DNA from: Aspidapion aeneum
Lineage: Eukaryota > Arthropoda > Insecta > Coleoptera > Brentidae
Assembly: GCA_963576565.1 (NCBI GenBank)
Contig: OY755048.1
Location: 10,703,984-10,767,983, forward strand
Reading direction: 5' to 3'
DNA length: 64,000 nt
The position numbers and the translations under genes were made by a program. A model generated the notes under the pieces. It saw only the letters and a program-made list of their open reading frames with translations, ran no database searches and was not told the DNA's origin. Below, piece after piece: positions 57,078-64,000 of the stretch. Position 1 is the stretch's first letter; every line of letters starts with the position of its first letter.

Positions 57078-58224
57078 GATGCGGTTCCCGCTTCCAAATT
57101 TTGAAGCTATTTTTTTTATAAAAAAAAGTGCAAAAGCGGTTTTTCCTGAAGAATCACAACTTTGTGTTCCAGTGTTATTTGTGATCTTTAAAACATAGCT
57201 TAGTGCCTCACCAATTAGTAAGACACACAGGTGTTTCTTCTTCTCTTGCATCTTAAGTTGATTTTATAGACACCCAGGCATATCAGAGAAGAGCCCTTCT
57301 CGGCCCACTTTATAGAACATTGATTAATCTTGATTTATAAACGCAGTTCTCTTCGGTTCGTTAAGTATATTAAATTGCAGGAATTTATTGTATAATATGT
57401 TATTTCACTTTTAATTGGCTATGCCAAATCTTATCTAATCTAATCTGTGGGCATACAAGGCATTGAATAGACCATAAAAGTGTTTTAAACATTCGGGAAC
57501 TTCGTTTATAAATCAAGCTTTAATAATTGTCTTTTAAGGTATTTTAATAGTAATTTGCACCTTTTATATTTCAATTTTTGGTTTGATTCTCAGTTTGTTT
57601 GTTATTTTGTAGTAAGAATACCTAGGTATAGGTATGGGCCAGTCACATATGTCTTAAATAAAGCTTTAAGATGTACATGGTTTGGGTATAATTTCTGGAA
57701 GATTTTTTCAAGTTCTCAAAGAATGACAATAGGTTGCCGAAGACTGACATACTATATAAATGATTGGCCTGTGTCATATTGCTTTCCAATTTTGTTGTAT
57801 AATATGCTTTTCTTTGGACTTCCTATGATTAGTTTGTAAATTATATACCTAGGTCACAAGGCACAGCCTAAGGTAGGCTGTGCCTTGGTACTTATCCACA
57901 AATTTCAACTCAATGTAATTCAAAAAATTAATTCTATGCCCATAACCTTTACCCAATTCCAACCCACACTAACACCCAAGTATGCACTCATGTATCCAAG
58001 TGCAGAGAAATAGAAGTCTCTTTTCTTTCTCTCTTCTGTCTTACTTCATTTTATTATGCTCATATATCTATTAAAGGAGCATATATGATTATGTTTGAGA
58101 CCTAACCTCAGAAAACAACATAATTAAAAAAAAATTTGGAGGGAACACACTGTGTTTTGACTTTTTAATTACATTTGTTTTACAATAAAGACATACTTAA
58201 TCAATTCTTCAGTGCAGTAATGAA
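57078..58224. other. Upstream region of EXO1
   Basis: No gene. The 94-codon frame at 57555-57839 has no domain and an AT-driven composition. A hairpin lies at 57857-57887. 'caattcttcag' at about 58202-58212 could be a 3' splice site of a 5'-UTR intron, 12 bases before the EXO1 ATG. Confidence 0.5.
57857..57887. repeat. Perfect 14-bp hairpin
   Basis: 'caaggcacagccta', loop 'agg', then the exact complement. The stem is too short for a typical pre-miRNA. Confidence 0.85.
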
Positions 58225-58385
58225 ATGGGGATTCAGGGATTGCTACCATATCTTGAACCAGCTACTCGAACATGCCATATTTCAGAATTTCGAGGTGGAG
58301 CTGTTGCAGTTGATGCATATTGTTTTCTTCATAAAGGTGCCAATGCAGCAGCAGAACAGCTAGCTCGAGGGGAAGACAACCAAGT
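58225..58385 (+). CDS. EXO1: Exonuclease 1, exon with start codon
   Basis: Encodes residues 1-53 plus two bases of codon 54. It begins 'MGIQGLLPYLEPATR', the invariant N-terminus of the EXO1/FEN1 (XPG) family; Gly2 becomes the N-terminal residue after Met removal and acts in catalysis. 'VAVDAYCFLHK' places the first metal ligand at Asp30, as in human EXO1. The exon ends 'caagt' before a 'gtaagt' donor, and the split codon joins to 'a' of the next exon to give Val54. EXO1 is the 5'-3' exonuclease and flap endonuclease of mismatch repair and DNA end resection in the nucleus. Confidence 0.95.
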
Positions 58386-60273
58386 GTAAGTTGCATGACT
58401 TTGTAAATTGCATGAGAATCTAACTAGCATGACATTATTGTGTCTTAATGGAAAATTACAAGGGGTGTTCTGGAGTAGTAAGAAATATGTACCCATTTAA
58501 TTAAAACATGAAATAAATAAATAAACAAAGTGATATAGGTAAACTAAAATTTGTTATAGTAACACTAGGTATTTTGTGTATTGATTTAGCCTGATTTAGC
58601 TAAAAATTTGGCTATTAAGTTGCAAAATAAAAGGCAAGATCACTTTGATCTTCTAGGACAGGATATAAAATGGTATAGAAGCTTATTAACAAGTTATCAC
58701 ATAAAAGTGTTCACACATTCAATTAATTTATTAGGTACTTATTTCACTCCAAAGAAGACTATAGGTTTAATCTTAAATATTTATACAAATTTGTAAAAGT
58801 AAACAATTAATATCCTGTTCTAGCCGAGGTTCTAGCTAAAAATTTAGCAATTTAAGTGCAAAATATAAAAGAAAAATCACCTTGATCCCCTTGTTAATTA
58901 CCTACACAATACATAAGCTTATGAAGAAGTTGTCAAAAAAAGATACCTATTCTCCCAGTTTTAATAATTAGTTTATTGTCTTACTCCAGGTTTTATTTTC
59001 AAAGTATGAGTCTTTAACTAGGTATATTATTTTATTTAGTTAGATTCATGCAGTTTTATGCCAAACTTTATTGAGGTTTTGGGTCATTTCATATCAAATC
59101 AACCAGAGGTTTGACAGACCACCTCACTGATTTTGGTAATTTTTGGTACATTTATTATACAGATAAAAAGGATTAAAAATTTAATGTCCAATTCTTCTGA
59201 TGCATAGTTTTTTGAATTTTAGAAGTAAAAAAAATTGCCAATTTGACTCAAACATTTACTAACACATATTATTAAGATATCTCATGAACTGCTAACACTC
59301 AGATAGTGATATATAAAGCTTATTTAAAAGGTCTTTAAACTACCTTTGAATTAGGTAAAACATGATAGAGTAAAAAAAAAATTAATCTGACATTTTTGAT
59401 TTTTTTTTAAATTTCTCAAAAAAGATTTTTAATTTTTTTTTTAAAAGATGTATTTTTTTCCTTAATGTTTTAGCAAGATGCTCACCAAATTTCAGGATGG
59501 AGAAATATTATGGTTTCAGGATAAAAAAAAAATGGTAACAATAAAAATACATGGAAAAATAGTAGGAAAAGCATAATTTTCTAAATACCCAAAATATACA
59601 AAACAGGCGTTTTCTGTTTTATATATTTTTTCCAAAAAGTTAATATTTTCTTACTATTTTTCCATGTATTTTTATTTTTAACATTTTTGTTTATCCTGAA
59701 ACCATAATTTCTCCATCCTGAAATTTGGTGAGCATCTTGCTAAAACATTAAGAAAAAAATATATAAAAAAAAAATATTTTTTTTGAGAATTTTTTATTTA
59801 AAATTTTTGTTTTGTTATATGTAAAATATAAATCATATGTTGCCTCATTCAAAATGTATTTAAAACAGGTTTCAAATAAGCCCCATATCACAGCCTACCG
59901 AATCACTACTTTGGTGTAGGCCATTAACTATCAATGGTGTAGGCATAACATATTTGGGTGTAGTACTCAACATGTATCTTAATTTTAGCCAAAATGGCGG
60001 CTTTTTCATATTCAAAATTTAATTAAAAAAAAAACTACTTTTGCAAAATTTGATATTTGGTATTTTTCATCCTGTTTATAGGATTGTACCAAAAATTATC
60101 AAAATCGGTGAGATGGTCTGGCAATCCTCCATTGTTATTGGTTGATTTGATCTGAAATGATGCTTTTTAGACCTTCAATTATATAGTGATTTCTAATTTA
60201 TGTTGTGCCCCTTCTTTTCTTCTTTATTAAAGCATTGTAAAACATACTCTATTTGGTATGTTTTGTATTACAG
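58386..60273. other. EXO1 intron 1, with a foldback element
   Basis: A 1.89-kb intron with GT/AG ends ('gtaagt' ... 'tttgtattacag'). The 5' part (58386-59080) has no recognised feature apart from two similar 'tagctaaaaatttagc'-type blocks at about 58595 and 58830. The 3' part is mostly the foldback at 59085-60165. Confidence 0.8.
59085..60165. mobile_element. ~1.08-kb foldback element in EXO1 intron 1
   Basis: The ends 'gggtcatttcatatcaaatc' and, inverted, 'gcatcatttcagatcaaatc' begin long arms that pair almost to the centre (near 59600). Examples are 'gattttggtaatttttggta', 'gatgctcaccaaatttcagg' and 'tttttccatgtatttttatt' with their complements. No coding capacity. Target duplications are not evident. 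Confidence 0.85.
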
Positions 60274-60871
60274 ATATGTGCAATATTGTCTCAAATATAT
60301 CAAAATGTTGTTAAACTATAACATACATCCAATTATGGTCTTTGATGGTCGAAACTTGCCTGCAAAAGCTGATACTGAAACCAAACGAAGAGAAAATAGG
60401 AAAAAAGCTAAGGAGAAGGGTGTGCAGTTGCTGAAGATAGGAAAAGTTGAAGAAGCTAGAAATTATTTAAGACAATGTATTGACATAACACCCAAAATGG
60501 CTCACAACCTCATTGAGGCTTGTAGAGACCTAAATGTTGACTGCATTGTATCACCTTATGAGTCAGATGCCCAGCTTAGTTTTCTTGATAAAAAAAATGC
60601 AGTCGATGTTGTGATTACTGAAGATTCTGACTTGGTCCTATTTGGATGCAAAAAAGTTTTATTTAAACTAGATTTGTCAGGTTCTGGTCGCTTAGTTGAA
60701 TCTGATAAAATTCATTTAGCTATGAAAATGAGACCTGACCAGTATACCTTTGACAAATTTAGACTGATGTGTATTCTGTCTGGCTGTGATTACATTGAAT
60801 CTTTGTATGGGATTGGCCTGAAAAAAGCTGAAAAATTCCTTAAGCTTACTGCAGAAACCAATCCTGAAGTA
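60274..60871 (+). CDS. EXO1: Exonuclease 1, second coding exon
   Basis: Encodes residues 54-253 and holds most of the nuclease active site: 'VFDG' (Asp78), 'YESDAQ' (Glu150, Asp152), 'ITEDSDL' (Asp171, Asp173) and 'LSGCDY' (Asp226). Numbering equals the human enzyme for the first five and is one higher for the last. The helical arch segment (about 84-120) is rich in Lys/Arg as expected. The helix-hairpin-helix 'GIGLKKAEKFLKL' follows. It starts after 'gtattacag' and ends at 'gtaagt' in phase 0. Upstream codons in the same frame (60200-60273) are intronic. Confidence 0.96.
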
Positions 60872-61092
60872 GTAAGTTTTAGAAACATTTTTGGTGTCTT
60901 AGAGCATGGAGTTTTGCTGAAATTCATTTAACATAGTTTTAAGTTTTATTGGTGTACATAGCTTAGGTAACTAGAAAGATGTGATGGTGATTTATTTATA
61001 TGGTATGTATGAAGTAGCATTGAAAACTTAGGAAAGTTAGTTAAAAAAGTCTTAAAGTACAAATTAAAACTAATATAATTATTGTTTTTTAG

Positions 61093-61454
61093 TTTTTATA
61101 TAAACTACCAAGTTATCTGAAAATGAAACATTTGGAGATTACTGACGAATACAAGCAAAAATTTATGATTGCTGTTGCTACATTCCTGCATCAAGTAGTA
61201 TTTGATCCTTTTAAGAAGTGTCTTGTTAACCTAAACCATCCGCAAAAGACTGGTACAAAGCCTGATTACTTAGTTAATTGTGGGGACAAGTTTGATGATG
61301 AACAAGCCTTCCAAATTGCCATTGGAAATATGGATCCCTATAATGAGACCAGATATAGCAATTGGATGCCAGAAAAGGTTTGGCTCAATCTATATCAAAT
61401 CAACCCAGGTGGAGGAAATTTTTTAGAGCATCTCAAGTACTTAATTTTTAAATA
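61093..61454 (+). CDS. EXO1: Exonuclease 1, third coding exon (3' limit uncertain)
   Basis: Starts after 'ttgttttttag' in phase 0. It continues the nuclease domain: 'ITDEYKQKFMIAVATFLHQV', then 'VFDPFKKCLVNLN' and 'DDEQAFQIAIGNMDPYN', all typical of EXO1. After 'NWMPEK' (ending 61377) the sequence 'gtttgg' could be a weak donor. Otherwise the frame stays open to 61454, where a foldback transposon begins. The remainder of the gene (linker and C-terminal MMR-binding region) is not found before 64000, so the gene is partial here. Confidence 0.85.
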
Positions 61455-63095
61455 CCAGGTGGGCCAAAAAAAACTAGACAGTTTTTTTTTCATTATAACT
61501 TTTGAACTATACAATCGATTTTAATGGGACCAACTGCACTTTGCAGAGAATCAATCAGAGTTTTGACTAAATATATTTTTTTGTCTGCCATCTCAAAATC
61601 CAAGATGGCGGACGAAATTAAAATGTACCCTTCAAAGATGCTCATTTATTCTTGTCTTGCGAACATGTTTGAAATTTTTTTTTAATTAGTAAAAAAGCTG
61701 CGTTCTTGCCAGGGACAACAAGGTAAGAATCAGCAAAATCGGTTTGGTGGTTTATAAAAAAAGTATTTTTGTTTGAACCATTGTTTTGCATATTATACGA
61801 TTTTGCCTTGCCAATCATGCCTGGATTTATTTCGTTATAAATTACATTACTACTGAACCGATTTTGATGAAATAAAAAACATCCTGGTTAGAATTGATTT
61901 AATTAATTTAAAATTTAAGATCGTGAACAGAATTTTACTTGATTCTTCAAAATGGCGTACTTATTCTTATTTTCCGAAAATGTTTTAGCCTTTTTTTTAA
62001 TTTGTAGAAAAGCACTACTTTTCCCACACCCAACAAATTAGTACAAATTAGTAAGATCGGTGTGATAGTTCTCAAACAATCTATTTTTGTTTCAACCATT
62101 GTTTTAGAGATTATACAATTGCATTGCCAATCCTGTCTGCATTTATTTCCTTATAAATTCCCTATTACTAAACCGATTTTAGTAAAATAATAAAAATCAT
62201 GGTGAGAATTGATTGCTCTTTAAAGATTGTAATCAAAATTTTCCGCTATCTTAGAATTTAAGATGTCAGACAGAATCATACTTGATGCAATATAATCGTA
62301 TAATTTGTAAAACAATGGTTAAAACATAATGAGATTTTGTGAGAACGACTTCACCGATTTTAGTTGTACATTTTCGGAAAATAAGAATAAACTTGCCCCT
62401 TTAAAGGGTCACATATAATTCTGTCCGACATCTTAACTTTCAAGATGGGGGCAAATTTCGATTATAATCTTTAAATAACAATCAATTCTCACCATGATTT
62501 TTTTTATTTCACTAAGATCGGTTCAGTAATTTGTACCTCGTTGTGAGGAAAAAAAGTAGTGCTTTTCTATAGATGAAAATAAAAGCTAAAACATGTCCGC
62601 CATATTAAATTTTAAGACAGTGATAAATTTTGATCATGATCTTTAAAAACCAATCAATTCTCTATTTTGTATTTCATCAAAATCGGTTCAGTAATAATTA
62701 ATTTATAAGGAAATAAATGCAGACATGATTGGCAAGGGAATCGTATAATATTCAAAACAATGGTTGAAACAAAAATATATTTTTTTAGAAGCACGAAACC
62801 GATTTTGCTAGTTCATACCTGGTTGTACGTGGCAAGAATGCAGCTTTTTCACTGATTTAAAAAAATAATTAAAACGTGTTCGCAAGACAAGAATAAACTA
62901 GCATCTTTGAAGGGTACAATTTAATTACGTCCGCAATCTTGGATTTTGAGATGGCGGATAAAAAATATATTTAGTCAAAACTCTTATTAAATGATTATTG
63001 ATTCTCTGCCAAGTGCAGTTTGTCCCAATAAAATCGATTTTATAATTTAAAAGGTATAAGAAAAAAAAATTGTCCTGTTTTTTTTACCCACCCGG
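61455..63095. mobile_element. 1.64-kb foldback element abutting EXO1 exon 3
   Basis: The termini 'ccaggtgggccaaaaaaaac' and, inverted, 'ccgggtgggtaaaaaaaaca' are flanked by TA. Long arms pair to the centre near 62280 ('tcaaaatccaagatggcgga', 'gtcttgcgaacatg' and complements). No transposase. The TA flank suggests a mariner-type target preference. A related terminus ('gggccacccggtata') occurs near 30138. The left end contains 'accaggtgggcc', which could act as a splice donor. Confidence 0.88.
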
Positions 63096-64000
63096 TATAT
63101 AAACACTGTACTACTACTAATATGTACTTATAGAAATGATATCTCTAGTTATTTATACTAAAATAGTGATTTATAGCTCATGTGAAAGTGTTTTTTGACA
63201 GACTATCTCACCCTAGATCTCACTGATGATTCCAAGTTATTCGACCCATATAAGTAGGGGGGTGAGACAATTCCCCGCATTGTTGGTTGGTTGGTTAGGT
63301 TGTTTCGAGGGGCTTATCAATCTGTCAGGACCTGTACAAAATCTTGACAGGACCTGGCAGGACTGACAGGACTAACAAAAATATGGATTTGGTCCTTAAC
63401 GTCACACAGTGCGGACAAAAATAGGGTTTTTGGACAATAATCAATATCTTTGTTGTTTTTCAAAAAAGTTAATTTTTTTGTAGGGTATGTGATAAAGTGT
63501 AGTCTAAAGGTTAAAATAAGCAAAACTTTTTAAAATATATATATGTCATTTTATTTAAAATATTAAAAAAATAAATTAAAGTACATTCAGTTTAACCTAC
63601 AGTTACGTTAAAAATAAAAATCAATTTACTTTTGTTTTAGAAATAAAACTAAAATTATTTTTTTAATTCGGATTCATGGGCGTAGTTAGGAAGGCTTGGG
63701 GGGGGGGGGCTAAGTCCCTTCCAGAAAAATTAAATTAGCAACCCCAAAATAATTATTTTTACCATACATACACACATTGCACCCTCAGTTTCTTTGTTCG
63801 ATTGAAGACTAAAAAGAGTGAAGCCGTTTGAGCTAGTAAACTAAGTGAATTGCACATAAAACAAAATAATGCTATAAACACAACACAATTGTGAGTTACA
63901 GACTAAACAAAGCGGGGAGAATTGTTGAGTGAACCCTAAGTTTAAATCTGACTTTTCTAGTAAATTAAGTTAAAACAAAATTGCTAATTAGTCTTACTGA
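63096..64000. other. Probably EXO1 intron or flank; no exon recognised
   Basis: AT-rich. It contains short repeats 'caggacctg.caggac' (63325-63375) and a G12 run near 63700, in a stretch 'gggcgtagttagg' resembling the ends of hAT MITEs. No EXO1 exon is recognisable. Confidence 0.5.

Noticed and set aside
57555..57839. 94-codon + strand open frame upstream of EXO1
   Set aside because: Aromatic and hydrophobic composition typical of AT-rich chance frames, no domain, and no splice or start context.

Overview
This is an AT-rich, non-coding-dominated stretch of an arthropod nuclear genome, most probably an insect. The evidence is spliced genes with GT/AG introns, a Pao/BEL LTR retrotransposon, RTE-type and Jockey/CR1-like LINE remnants, many hAT-like and TA-target DNA elements, and foldback repeats. 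A beetle would fit, but I cannot prove the order from this sequence. There are no bacterial features and no CRISPR.

Two host genes are recognisable, both on the + strand. The first is a leucine-rich-repeat, single-pass membrane protein. Its exons are 24958-25273, 27191-27260 and 36862-38746; phases agree and give 756 aa. It has a signal peptide, an LRRNT cap, about 20 LRRs, an LRRCT cap, a TM helix and a short tail. Its two introns (1.9 and 9.6 kb) are packed with transposons. The second is the 5' part of exonuclease 1 (EXO1). Its exons are 58225-58385, 60274-60871 and 61093 to about 61377/61454; the catalytic acidic residues are conserved and the gene continues past the window. Foldback elements sit in EXO1 intron 1 and directly against exon 3.

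The rest is mobile or repetitive DNA. Region 1-14.8 kb is a nest of inverted duplications: a giant inverted repeat at about 315-11628, foldbacks at 2440-3370, 4808-5381 and 5570-9585, and 150-165 bp tandem arrays. Region 10.9-18.1 kb and 30.9-32.3 kb hold four copies of one Helitron/mini-me-like element, each with a tetra- or octanucleotide microsatellite. In two copies the microsatellite has grown to about 0.7 and 0.9 kb. Region 18.7-23.5 kb has two copies of a TA-target terminal-inverted-repeat element; one carries a decayed RTE LINE on the - strand, inserted with an 11-bp duplication. Region 27.4-33.1 kb is bounded by an 8-bp duplication and hAT-like ends, with other elements nested inside. 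Region 40-42.4 kb has an AAGTACTT-rich array, a pogo-like HTH fragment and a 189-bp hAT MITE. Region 46.9-53.95 kb is an intact, recent BEL/Pao retrotransposon with two 413-bp LTRs, an uninterrupted 1773-codon gag-pol and a 5-bp target duplication. It lies inside an older satellite-like foldback that also contains a tRNA-like sequence on the - strand. A LINE fragment and a 499-bp hAT MITE lie between it and EXO1.

The two genes show no functional link. The main interest is transposon biology: element-borne microsatellite genesis, several exact target-site duplications with internal empty-site controls, and transposons abutting exons.
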